Assembly: GCA_035628135.1 (NCBI GenBank)
Contig: DASPKM010000008.1
Location: 1 to 64,000 of the forward strand
From: DASPKM01 sp035628135
GTDB taxonomy: Bacteria > Bacteroidota > Bacteroidia > Chitinophagales > Chitinophagaceae
Length of the DNA stretch: 64,000 bases
Reading direction: 5' to 3'
Shown: positions 34,414-43,395 of the stretch, piece by piece
Position numbering within the stretch: position 1 is the stretch's first letter
Layout: each line of letters begins with the position of its first letter
Notes under the pieces: generated by a model
The model's input: the letters and a program-made list of their open reading frames with translations, nothing else
What the model was told of the DNA's origin: nothing
Database searches by the model: none
Position numbers and translations under genes: made by a program

Positions 34414-35776
34414 AGCTTGCTGCAAACAAGGTATCGGCTTTTTGATCATATCCTTTCAACACTTCCATTCTTTCGGGCTGCAATGAAAACTTATCACGGA
34501 TGAAGTCTACCGCATCTACATTTTCTTTTTTAAAAACCGAACAGGTGATGTAAACGAGCCTGCCATTTTTTGCAAGGTGGGGAATGATATTGGAGAGAAT
34601 TGTCTTTTGCAACACGGCGTACTGTTCGATGCGGTCAGGATGAAAGAAAGCTAACTGTTCCGGTGTCCTGCTCCAGGTACCGCTTCCGGAGCAGGGCGCG
34701 TCGCAAATGATGAGGTCGAAGCCAGTGGAAGAAATGTCAAGGGCGTCTCCCCTACCAACTGGTTTCTGAAAATCCGTTCTGGAATTTGGGCTTGATATAT
34801 CTGGTGTTAGCCCCGCACCGGGCTCCCGAAAAGGCCGGTTGCCACCGGTTGCGAGGTCAATGACCAAAGCACGATAGTTTTTTACCCCGGCCCGCGCAAA
34901 CCGTGCCTTGAGATTTTGAATGATCGATTCGCGTATGTCCGATACCGTTAGCTGAATGCCTGGGAGAAGATCATATGCCAGTATCGATTTGCCCCCGCTT
35001 GCGGCGCAACAATCCCAGGCAGAAAGACTGGTTTGAAAAGATTCTCCCCGCTCCGCAAAAATGCCTTTCTTAGCAACAGTTTGGTTTGCCTGCCCCAAAT
35101 CGGTTTTCGGGGGGAAGGTTCCCTCCTGATGGACCTGCGCTGAAAAGTTGGCGGCAAAAAAACTGCCGGTGTTCTGTGAATTGAGGTCCTGCACCACCGC
35201 TTCGCTATCTAACGCTATCACCTCATCGATTTTTGAAGTGTTGGGCAAGGATACGCACGTTGGCGAAATAGCAGTGAAGCTGATGCCGCCACGCCGTAAT
35301 TTTTCACGGACATTTGATTCTTGTCCCGGCCGCAGCCTAAGAAAAAGATCGGGTTGCACAAGAAATGACCTGCAAAAAGCCTCATGATCGATGCCTTCAC
35401 TCAATTCACTCTTCCAGGGAAAGATGTCCTGTATTGAAAAATGAATGCCTGACTGGTTCAGCACCGATATCTTTTCATCAATAGTAGACCCTATTTGCGC
35501 ATTCCACTCAGGCCTTGCGTGTTGCAGCAACTCATCGGGGTGAGCGCTGCAAAGAAATAAACCTGTTAATACCCTTTCCTCCTTTGGTAACGTTTGCAAA
35601 GATTGCCCCAACCGGAAATAGCAATAGCACAAATGCGCAATCCGCTTCCTGTCCTTCGATCCATATTTTTTATGCTGTGCGAAAAATGACTTCGCAAAGA
35701 TGCTGAAAGGCATTTCGCCCCGGTATTGCTCGAGCAATTGAACGGCAGTATTAAGATGGGAAAAGTGTTTCAGCAT
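34406..35776 (-). CDS. RsmB/NOP2-type RNA m5C methyltransferase with two internal insertions
   Basis: This 456-residue SAM-dependent enzyme probably methylates cytosine-5 in rRNA. Motif I is WDCCAASGGKS, motif IV is ICDAPCSGSGTW with its Cys, and motif VI is VYITCSVF with the catalytic Cys. An N-terminal RsmB-like RNA-binding region (residues 1-190) precedes them. Two stretches look inserted relative to the usual fold: about 202-252, between VQDLNSQ and WDCC, and 310-351, before FDLIICDAPC; both are Gly/Pro/Ser-rich. The start at 35776 lies 26 nt inside the end of the TPR gene, so the two are tightly coupled. An upstream alternative ATG (35791) is possible. Confidence 0.88.
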   Translation of the reverse strand: MLKHFSHLNTAVQLLEQYRGEMPFSIFAKSFFAQHKKYGSKDRKRIAHLCYCYFRLGQSLQTLPKEERVLTGLFLCSAHPDELLQHARPEWNAQIGSTIDEKISVLNQSGIHFSIQDIFPWKSELSEGIDHEAFCRSFLVQPDLFLRLRPGQESNVREKLRRGGISFTAISPTCVSLPNTSKIDEVIALDSEAVVQDLNSQNTGSFFAANFSAQVHQEGTFPPKTDLGQANQTVAKKGIFAERGESFQTSLSAWDCCAASGGKSILAYDLLPGIQLTVSDIRESIIQNLKARFARAGVKNYRALVIDLATGGNRPFREPGAGLTPDISSPNSRTDFQKPVGRGDALDISSTGFDLIICDAPCSGSGTWSRTPEQLAFFHPDRIEQYAVLQKTILSNIIPHLAKNGRLVYITCSVFKKENVDAVDFIRDKFSLQPERMEVLKGYDQKADTLFAASFT

Positions 35777-37796
35777 CACCAAGGGAATCACCTTTAGCCA
35801 TTATTTCTTTCATACGATTGAGTAAGTCCACGACTCTTTGCAACAACGGGTGATTTTGCTGCGAATAGTATATAACTGCTTTTTCAAGATTAATTTTCGC
35901 GTTCAAATAGTCTTCCTGTTTACCGTACAAAACCCCTACTCGAAAATAAGTGTTACCCAAGGTATACACATTTCCGACCTTTTCTTTCCATTCCAGAGCC
36001 TTCTTATAATTTTCTAAAGATTTTGCCCACTTGCCTTGTTCCTCGTAAACTATGCCTATTTGGTGATAAGTGCTGCCTATATCATATAGATTTTCAGTTT
36101 TTTCTTTCCACTGCAATGCTTTTCTATAATTCCTAAGAGATTTTTGCCATTGCTTTTGATCTTCGTAAACCATGCCCATTTGATGATAAGTCCCTCCAAG
36201 TTCATACTCATCATCTGCCCTTTTATACAACTGTTGTGCCTTTTTATAATTTGCAACGGCCTTTTCCCATAATTGTTGTTTTTGATAAACCATGCCTATT
36301 TGATGATAAGTATGACCGGATTTATATTCATTCCCTACTTTTTTGCGCCATGCTAATGCCTTTTGATAATTTTCAAGAGATTTCGACCACTTGCGTTGTT
36401 CTGCATAAACCATACCGATCTGATGGTAAGTGCTTGCTAGGTCGTAATCATTGCCTGTCTTTTCCTTCCACCGTAATGCTAGCCGGTAATTCCGAAGCGA
36501 TTTAGCCCATTGCTGCTGCTCCATATACACGCTCCCCAATTCATGATAAGTACTTCCAAATGCATATTCATCGCCGATTTTTTTCTTTAATTCTAATGCC
36601 CTTTGAAAATTAAATAATGCTCTTTCCCAATCGCGTTGCGCAGAATATACCATACCTATCTGATGATATGTACCTCCGAGATCCTCATCGTTTCCAACCT
36701 GTTTATAACTTTCTAATGCCATCTGATAGTTTGACAGGGCTTGCGTCCAGAGTCGCTGTTGTGCATAAACCATTCCAATCATGTGATAAGAGTCACCCAA
36801 TGTATACGTGTCACCGATTGTCTGCTTTAATACCAAAACCTTTTTGAAGTACTCCAATGCTTGCTTCCACCGATGCTGTTCCCAATAAACTATCCCTATT
36901 TGATGGAACACAGCAACTAAATTGGCATCGCCAATGCTAAATTCCAACACTTTATTATAACATTCCAAAGCGAGACTGTGCTTTGAATATGCCAAATATA
37001 ATGTTGCCAACTCAAAAAATAATTGACCCTCCATACCAGCGTCAATCTTATCATTCAGTGCGATTGCCTTTTTCAAGGATTCTTCTGCCTCGGCAAATCT
37101 AAATGCATCTCTAAACTCCTTGCCAAGCAAAAGCAACAATCCAATTTTATCTTTTATAATTCGCGCACGATCTTCATAGTGTAAACTTAGTCGTTCCCAG
37201 GTCGCTTCTAATTGCTTAATACGTTCTAGCCGCTCTGGTATTTTCCCCCTTTTTTGAACTTCACCATAAGAAATTGCTTTCTCAGCAACTTCTAAATTTT
37301 CAACCTCTTCATCAAACACAAATCTTTTTGAAAGCCAATGCATAAAGTCAGGAGCCTTTTTTCGAAGTTCATTGTCGAAGTCTCTACCTATCCACAAAAT
37401 CACAATAAAAGGTTGCCGAAAAAGCAATTCTCGCTCAAAATTCAACTGTGCTATTAACTCAGAGTATTCAACTTTACCATCCGAAGTTTTATAAACACTA
37501 TGTTCCAAACCAGTAATATTGACAAGAAATTCCACCGGGGATGATTTCAATATTTTAGCTGGCAACCTTTCCTGTAGTGCCTTAAAAAGCGAAGTATAAT
37601 GATAAGGAGTTAGGTCAAGGTCATAAAAGTTATACTCGTGTAAATGGTCTTTTAAAAATCTATAGATATCTTTTCGTTGCTTTTCATTAGCAGTTACTAC
37701 AATTGCTAAAGTGCCGCTTTCCCTTTCAGAAAGAGTAAACAACATCTCATTTTTAAGTTGCTTTTCATACTCCTTGTTCACTATTTCTCCATCCAT
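35751..37796 (-). CDS. Large TPR protein with NTPase-like N-terminal domain (partner of the ATPase gene)
   Basis: This 681-residue protein shows no signal peptide. Residues 1-230 look like an NTPase core without a Walker A loop. Strand LAIVVTANEKQR comes first, then VEFLVNITGLEHS in a Walker-B-like place, then PFIVILWIGRDFDNELRKKAPDFMHWL, a segment I know from the N-domains of TPR signalling proteins of other bacteria. About ten 40-residue kinesin-light-chain-type TPRs fill 255-655 (consensus STYHQIGMVYxEQxKWxKSL). TPRs 5-6 and 8-9 are near copies of each other, a three-TPR duplication. The start overlaps the ATPase gene by 16 nt and the end overlaps the methyltransferase gene by 26 nt. Base composition is clearly more AT-rich than the neighbours. 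No effector domain is recognisable and the function is unknown. Confidence 0.85.
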   Translation of the reverse strand: MDGEIVNKEYEKQLKNEMLFTLSERESGTLAIVVTANEKQRKDIYRFLKDHLHEYNFYDLDLTPYHYTSLFKALQERLPAKILKSSPVEFLVNITGLEHSVYKTSDGKVEYSELIAQLNFERELLFRQPFIVILWIGRDFDNELRKKAPDFMHWLSKRFVFDEEVENLEVAEKAISYGEVQKRGKIPERLERIKQLEATWERLSLHYEDRARIIKDKIGLLLLLGKEFRDAFRFAEAEESLKKAIALNDKIDAGMEGQLFFELATLYLAYSKHSLALECYNKVLEFSIGDANLVAVFHQIGIVYWEQHRWKQALEYFKKVLVLKQTIGDTYTLGDSYHMIGMVYAQQRLWTQALSNYQMALESYKQVGNDEDLGGTYHQIGMVYSAQRDWERALFNFQRALELKKKIGDEYAFGSTYHELGSVYMEQQQWAKSLRNYRLALRWKEKTGNDYDLASTYHQIGMVYAEQRKWSKSLENYQKALAWRKKVGNEYKSGHTYHQIGMVYQKQQLWEKAVANYKKAQQLYKRADDEYELGGTYHQMGMVYEDQKQWQKSLRNYRKALQWKEKTENLYDIGSTYHQIGIVYEEQGKWAKSLENYKKALEWKEKVGNVYTLGNTYFRVGVLYGKQEDYLNAKINLEKAVIYYSQQNHPLLQRVVDLLNRMKEIMAKGDSLGDAETLFPS

Positions 37797-39091
37797 TTTT
37801 TAAAATCAGGGTAATTTTTTAAAAGAGGATTGATTTCGGTCCTCCCATTGTATTTCAACAAGATAAGCATGTACAACAACTCACCTATATTATCGTCTGC
37901 GGGTCTATAATCGCTGTCTTTCAATGCTTTAAAATGATCTTCCCGTAAGTATTCCCACAGATACTTACCTAATGTTGAAACGGCGGCTTCGACATGCTTC
38001 CTATTTATTTTTTGACCCAATGATTTTTTTAAGGACTCATAGACAACATGAAACAGTTGACGAATACATCCTCCTGAAAAGTCAATACACAGATCAAGCG
38101 CTTCCTCATCAATAAAAATAGAAGTGTCGACTCTTTTTCCAATAATTCGCTGCATTAACTCTCGAGCCTTATTATTGTTTTCCAATTTGATCATTGGAAC
38201 AATATAGCGATTAGTAAACTTGTATGGCGCTTTTTCTATTTGGAAGTGTGCTATAATTGGAACAGCAATCACCATGTTTAAATTAATCTCGGATACTATA
38301 TTTCCATTTTTTACAAATAAATCTTCATACACCTCATGTCGAATTTTTTCAGAACCGTCAAAAATAAATAATATATCACGTCCAAATCCAGCATCTTCCA
38401 GGGCTATTCGAATATCAACGAGTTCAGCATTAAAATTGTTTATCAATGAAAGTGTATTCTGTTTAATCTCTTTCCGAATGGTGACAGATGTTTCATTTTC
38501 TCCACTAAATACCTCTTTGAAAGACGCTTTTCCGCCAAATCCAAAAAGTCTAAATCCTGCTTCAGCTCCAGCTTCAAGATTGGATACAGACTTGTCTTTA
38601 TCTATAACGATTTTTTCAGTTTTCCCAGGCATTAATTTCTCGGCCAACTTCTGTAATCTCTCATACCCACCCTTATTTTGAAGCGTTGTTAGCTTCTCAA
38701 TTAGCTTGTGAATCAGTAAACTAAAAAAATCCGCATACTGAAAAGAACCTACTTCTACTTCCTGCTCTAAGTCGATAAAGATTGTAAAATATCTTTCAGG
38801 ATGTGTCAATTCCTTCTCAATTCTCCGTAATTCAGCGGATTTACCGCTACCTCGATGTCCCGAAAAAATGATCTTAACATAATCAGACGATACTTCAAAA
38901 TATTTAGTGTTTTGAATATAGCCAAGATCAAAATATAATTCATGCAAGTAAGCCTGTTCGCGAACCTCATCAAGAACCACGTATAAGTGATTCTCATCAA
39001 AAAGATCGGGCTGAAATTCAGGCTGCAAAACAACCTTGGCTTCGCTTATAGATTTAACTGGGTAAGCGTATGATCGCCGAGATATAGCCAT
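37781..39091 (-). CDS. P-loop ATPase paired with the TPR protein
   Basis: This 436-residue protein shows an N-terminal linker (LFDENHLYVVLDEVREQAYLH), a perfect Walker A loop SGHRGSGKSAEL (residues about 77-88), and Walker B ILFIFDGSEK (Asp at about 245). A C-terminal helical region resembles the WH/lid of AAA+/STAND ATPases (CIDFSGGCIRQLFHVVYESL). The GHRGxGKS form is one I associate with ATPases sitting beside TPR genes in cyanobacteria and other phyla. Residues 170-200 include a GAEAGFRLFGFGG insertion. It lies 88 nt downstream of sucB on the same strand and overlaps its TPR partner by 16 nt. It is AT-rich, which suggests horizontal origin. It is probably the energy-binding switch of a two-part sensor. 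Confidence 0.85.
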   Translation of the reverse strand: MAISRRSYAYPVKSISEAKVVLQPEFQPDLFDENHLYVVLDEVREQAYLHELYFDLGYIQNTKYFEVSSDYVKIIFSGHRGSGKSAELRRIEKELTHPERYFTIFIDLEQEVEVGSFQYADFFSLLIHKLIEKLTTLQNKGGYERLQKLAEKLMPGKTEKIVIDKDKSVSNLEAGAEAGFRLFGFGGKASFKEVFSGENETSVTIRKEIKQNTLSLINNFNAELVDIRIALEDAGFGRDILFIFDGSEKIRHEVYEDLFVKNGNIVSEINLNMVIAVPIIAHFQIEKAPYKFTNRYIVPMIKLENNNKARELMQRIIGKRVDTSIFIDEEALDLCIDFSGGCIRQLFHVVYESLKKSLGQKINRKHVEAAVSTLGKYLWEYLREDHFKALKDSDYRPADDNIGELLYMLILLKYNGRTEINPLLKNYPDFKKWMEK

Positions 39092-39179
39092 ATCTAATCT
39101 TTGGAGTAATTTAAAGATAAAAAATTCAGAAAGAATTTATCGCGCTCAAATCGATATACATAGGATTTACTGTATATAA

Positions 39180-40484
39180 TTATAATTCCAACAGCGTTTT
39201 GACCGGGTCTTTGCCAAACAGCAACAGCTCCGGATTCTCCAGCAACTCCTTCACGCGCACCAAAAAGCTTACCGATTCACGGCCATCGATAATACGGTGG
39301 TCGTAGCTTAGGGCCACATACATCATGGGCTTTATCACCACCTGGCCGTTCAGGGCCACGGGGCGCTCCTGTATTTTGTGCATTCCCAATATTGCGCTCT
39401 GGGGCAGGTTGATGATCGGCGTGCTCATGAGCGAACCAAAAACACCGCCATTGGTAATGGTAAAGGTGCCCCCGGTCAGCTCTTCCAGTGATAATTTATT
39501 ATCGCGCGCCTTACCGGCCAACTCTATCACTTTCTTTTCTATTTCGGCCATACCCAGGCTTTCTACATTGCGGATGACCGGGACCGTCAGTCCGCGCGGA
39601 GTGGACACAGCGATTGAAATATCGCAATAGTCGTGGTACACCAATGAATCGCCATCGATATATGCATTGACCGCGGGCCATTCTTCCAGCGCAATGCTGC
39701 AGGCTTTTGCAAAAAAGCTCATGAATCCCAATCCCACGCCATGCACTTCCTTGAACTTGTCTTTGTATTTGGTTCGGATGTCCATGATGCGGCTCATGTC
39801 CACTTCATTAAAAGTAGTGAGCATGGCCGTTGTATTTTTTGCCTCCACCAGTCTGCGTGAAATGGTCTTGCGCAACTGCTTCATTTTCTCGCGGCGCTCA
39901 TTGCGGCTGAAGAGTTCCTTGCCGGCCGGACGGCCGGGATGTGTAAGAGCGGCCAGCACATCATCCTTTAAAATCTTTCCCTGGAAACCTGAAGGCGTTA
40001 CGGAACGCGGGTCAACTTTTTTATCGGCAATAATGGCCGCTGCCACAGGAGATGCTTTGATATCGTTAGACGCGGTGGCTGGTGCTTCCGCAGGTTTGGC
40101 CTGTTGTTGCTGGGCTTTATCGGCGGGTGGTGCTTCCTTTTGAAACAGTTCCTGCGGTTTGGCGGCTGGTTTCTCGGCGGGCGCTTTTTCAGTGGTGGCT
40201 TTTTCCGCGGTGGCTTGCTCTTTGCCATTGGCCCCATTGGTAGGCTTTGCCGCCGCCTCGTCTATGCTGGCCAGTAAGTCGCCGATCTTCAATGTATCGC
40301 CTTCTTTGGCATTGGTCTTCAAAACCCCTGCTTTTTCAGCATTTACCTCGAAGGTTGCTTTCTCGCTTTCCAGCTCAGCAATCACCTCATCCCTGTTCAC
40401 ATAATCGCCATCGTTCTTTACCCATTTGAGCAAGGTGACTTCGCTGATAGATTCTCCGACTGTAGGGACTTTGATATCGACCAT
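39180..40484 (-). CDS. sucB: Dihydrolipoamide succinyltransferase (E2 of 2-oxoglutarate dehydrogenase)
   Basis: This 434-residue E2 carries succinyl groups from E1 to CoA. An N-terminal lipoyl domain (residues 1-75, lipoylated Lys in ELESEKATFEV) is joined by a long Ala/Pro/Lys/Glu-rich linker to a peripheral subunit-binding domain (SPVAAAIIADKKVDPRSV). The catalytic domain carries the signature ALSYDHRIIDGRESVSFL. It is 34 nt downstream of sucA, so the two form an operon. E3 is not nearby. Confidence 0.96.
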   Translation of the reverse strand: MVDIKVPTVGESISEVTLLKWVKNDGDYVNRDEVIAELESEKATFEVNAEKAGVLKTNAKEGDTLKIGDLLASIDEAAAKPTNGANGKEQATAEKATTEKAPAEKPAAKPQELFQKEAPPADKAQQQQAKPAEAPATASNDIKASPVAAAIIADKKVDPRSVTPSGFQGKILKDDVLAALTHPGRPAGKELFSRNERREKMKQLRKTISRRLVEAKNTTAMLTTFNEVDMSRIMDIRTKYKDKFKEVHGVGLGFMSFFAKACSIALEEWPAVNAYIDGDSLVYHDYCDISIAVSTPRGLTVPVIRNVESLGMAEIEKKVIELAGKARDNKLSLEELTGGTFTITNGGVFGSLMSTPIINLPQSAILGMHKIQERPVALNGQVVIKPMMYVALSYDHRIIDGRESVSFLVRVKELLENPELLLFGKDPVKTLLEL

Positions 40485-40518
40485 AATAATGAATTAGAAT
40501 TAAATCGCGGATGCAAAA

Positions 40519-43308
40519 TTAAATACTAAATACCGTATCAATTATTTCCAGTTGTTCCTGTGCGTGCACTTTTGCGAAGCCCGTTGCAGGCGCAGCGCTC
40601 GGTTGCCGGCTAATGACCCCGTAATTAATGCTCTTCAGGTTCATTTGCAGGTAAGCGGCGGCGCCCATGTTCAGGGGTTCTTCCTGCACCCAGAACCAGG
40701 TGGCCCGCGCATATTTCCTGTACAGGCCCTCCAATTGCTTCAGGGGTAAAGGATATAGCTGCTCTACCCTGATGATAGCAGTATCTGTATGATTTTCCTT
40801 TTGCTGGCGTTCGGCCAGGTCGAAATATATCTTGCCGCTGCAGAACAATACTTTCTTCACCTGCGTAGCATCGTTGATAAAAGGATCGTCTATTACCTCG
40901 CGGAAGCCTCCTGAAGTAAATTCATCCATGTGCGAATAGCTGCCCGCATGACGGAGGTTGGCCTTGGGTGAAAAAATGATCAGGGGCTTCCTGAACGGCC
41001 AGGTCAATTGGCGCCTGAACGCATGAAATAAATTAGAAGCAGCGGTGATATTGACAACAACCATGTTCAGCTCGGCGCAGGATTGCAGGAAGCGTTCCGG
41101 CCTGCCGCTGCTGTGCTCGGGGCCTTGCCCTTCGTAACCGTGCGGCAACAACAGCACGAGGCCGTTCATGCGGTTCCATTTTTGCTCCCCGCTGCTGATG
41201 AACTGGTCGATGATGATCTGCCCGCCGTTCATGAAATCACCGAACTGTGCCTCCCATAATACCAATGCATTGGGATTGGCTAACGCGTACCCATATTCGA
41301 AACCGAGCACGCCATATTCACTCAGTAACGAGTTGTATATTTTGAAAGTGCCTTTGGCGCCGGCGAGGCGGCTAAGGCGGTTATACGCTTCATTGGTGTT
41401 TTCGTCCTGCAGCACCGCATGGCGGTGGCTGAAAGTACCCCTGCGCACATCCTGCCCGCTCATGCGAACGTCCTTTCCTTCGAGCAGCAGGCTTCCATAG
41501 GCCAACAACTCAGCCGTGGCCCAATCTACCTTGCTTTCTTCATTGAACAACTTTACTTTATCGTTCAATATTTTTTCCACCTTGCGCAATGGCTTGAAGT
41601 TCTCCGGCCATTGCATGATGCTGTCGAATATATTCCGGAAGTCTGCTTCTGAAATGGCAGTAGCCGGCGACTGATCAAAATCTTCGGGGCTTGCTTTTCT
41701 TAAGCTGCGCCACCACAACTCGGGTTGCTGGTAATTGTAAGGAAGCGGGTTTTGCTTTACATCGTCCAGCCTTTCCTGCAGGTCGGCCCAGAATTTCTGC
41801 TCCATTTCCTTCGCCAGTTGCTGCGCATCGGGTTCACCGTTTTCCATCAGGAATTTGGTGTACACTTCACGTGGGTTGGGATGCTTTTCTATCAGGCCGT
41901 ACATATATGGTTGCGTGAACTTGGGATCATCGCCTTCGTTATGCCCATGGCGGCGGTAGCAAACCATATCTATAAAAATATCTGAATTGAATTCCTGGCG
42001 GTAGCGTGTGGCGATGTCAACGCATTTTACCACGGCCTCGGCATCGTCGCCGTTTACGTGTATGGCCGGTGCCTGGATGGCGCCAGCCAGTGAAGTACAA
42101 TAATCGGAGCTGCGCGCATCATCGAAATCGGTAGTAAAGCCGATTTGATTATTGATGACAAAATGAATGGTGCCACCGGTATAATATCCTTTCAGCGCGC
42201 TCATCTGCAATACTTCGTACACCACGCCCTGCCCTGCCAACGATGCATCGCCATGGATCAGTATCGGAAGGATGTGATCGTATTCGCGGCGATAGAGCAC
42301 GTCGGCCTTGGCCCTTGAAAAGCCGACCACAACGGGGTCAACCGCTTCCAGGTGCGAGGGATTGGCCATCAATTTCAGGTGAATGGTTTTACCGGCGGGA
42401 GTCTGGATCTCACTGCCGTAACCCATGTGGTACTTTACATCGCCGCTGCCCATGGTTTGGTCGGTGGGCGATTTACCTTCGAATTCGCTGAATATCTGCT
42501 CATAGGTCTTGCCCATGATATTGGCCAGCACGTTCAACCTGCCGCGGTGGGCCATGCCAATCACCACTTCCTGCACCCCGTGCTCGGCTGCTGTATTGAT
42601 GATGGTATCAAGGGCAGCGATAGCTGTTTCCCCGCCTTCGAGCGAAAACCTTTTTTGGCCGATGTATTTGGTATGCAGGAACTTCTCGAACATTACGCCC
42701 TGGTTGAGCTTTTCCAGGATGTGCCTTTTTTTCTCGATGGGCAAAGGCTTGATAAAGTTCTTCTCCATTTCATTGGTCAGCCAGTCGACTTTGCGCTGGT
42801 CGCTGATGTATTTGAACTCGATGCCTACATGGCTCGCGTAGCATTTTTGCAGGTGGTCAAGGATATTCCGCAGTTTAGTGGTCCCCAGGCCTATCAGGTT
42901 GCCCGCATAAAATTCGCGGTCAAGGTCCTCATCCGTAAGGCCGAAAAAGCCGAGGTCGAGGTTGGCGCCCCTGTCTTTCCGCTGCCGGATGGGATTGGTT
43001 TTGGCGATCAGGTGCCCTTTATTGCGGTAGCCAAGGATCATGCGGTATGCTCCCAGCTCTTTTTTAAAGTCGATGCCCGGCGTTTTGCCTTCTGCCGGTG
43101 CCGCCGTGGTTTCCGGGGCGGGCTTTTCGGCGGCCTCGGCTTTTGAGCCTCCATTGGCTTCGGCCAGGCCGTGGGATACGGCAAAATCAAAGCCCTCGAA
43201 GAACTTTTTAAGCTCGGGGTCTACGCTCGAGGGGTCTTTCACAAAATCCTGGTACAGATTTTCAATAAAAGATGGATGGGAATTGGTGATATACGAAAAG
43301 TCTTTCAT
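40519..43308 (-). CDS. sucA: 2-oxoglutarate dehydrogenase E1 component
   Basis: This 929-residue thiamine-diphosphate enzyme decarboxylates 2-oxoglutarate in the TCA cycle. Features are the N-terminal E2-binding peptide (MKDFSYITNSHPSFIENLYQ start), a Pro/Ala-rich linker, the ThDP domain (IGMAHRGRLNVLANIMGKTYEQIF, HGDASLAGQGVVYEVLQMS, NNQIGFTT), and the C-terminal pyrimidine-binding half with PHGYEGQGPEHSSGRPERFLQ. The start is set at MKDFSYITN (43308) because seven residues upstream are not conserved. A GATATTTG sequence at 43340-43347 may be its promoter. Confidence 0.97.
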   Translation of the reverse strand: MKDFSYITNSHPSFIENLYQDFVKDPSSVDPELKKFFEGFDFAVSHGLAEANGGSKAEAAEKPAPETTAAPAEGKTPGIDFKKELGAYRMILGYRNKGHLIAKTNPIRQRKDRGANLDLGFFGLTDEDLDREFYAGNLIGLGTTKLRNILDHLQKCYASHVGIEFKYISDQRKVDWLTNEMEKNFIKPLPIEKKRHILEKLNQGVMFEKFLHTKYIGQKRFSLEGGETAIAALDTIINTAAEHGVQEVVIGMAHRGRLNVLANIMGKTYEQIFSEFEGKSPTDQTMGSGDVKYHMGYGSEIQTPAGKTIHLKLMANPSHLEAVDPVVVGFSRAKADVLYRREYDHILPILIHGDASLAGQGVVYEVLQMSALKGYYTGGTIHFVINNQIGFTTDFDDARSSDYCTSLAGAIQAPAIHVNGDDAEAVVKCVDIATRYRQEFNSDIFIDMVCYRRHGHNEGDDPKFTQPYMYGLIEKHPNPREVYTKFLMENGEPDAQQLAKEMEQKFWADLQERLDDVKQNPLPYNYQQPELWWRSLRKASPEDFDQSPATAISEADFRNIFDSIMQWPENFKPLRKVEKILNDKVKLFNEESKVDWATAELLAYGSLLLEGKDVRMSGQDVRRGTFSHRHAVLQDENTNEAYNRLSRLAGAKGTFKIYNSLLSEYGVLGFEYGYALANPNALVLWEAQFGDFMNGGQIIIDQFISSGEQKWNRMNGLVLLLPHGYEGQGPEHSSGRPERFLQSCAELNMVVVNITAASNLFHAFRRQLTWPFRKPLIIFSPKANLRHAGSYSHMDEFTSGGFREVIDDPFINDATQVKKVLFCSGKIYFDLAERQQKENHTDTAIIRVEQLYPLPLKQLEGLYRKYARATWFWVQEEPLNMGAAAYLQMNLKSINYGVISRQPSAAPATGFAKVHAQEQLEIIDTVFSI

Positions 43309-43395
43309 TTCAGCCTGTTTCTTATTCAAATGGGGAATGCAAATATCGCTTATAATATCGAATTTGCGCGATTCAGCTGTGAGGGGCTATAAAGC

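Noticed and set aside
35955..36900. Regular 120-bp periodicity resembling a long repeat array or CRISPR-like locus
   Set aside because: The period is exactly three times 40 codons and encodes TPR units in one frame. Spacers are absent, so this is coding repetition.
42352..43146. 264-codon plus-strand open frame inside sucA
   Set aside because: It is antisense to conserved 2-oxoglutarate dehydrogenase sequence and has no family features.
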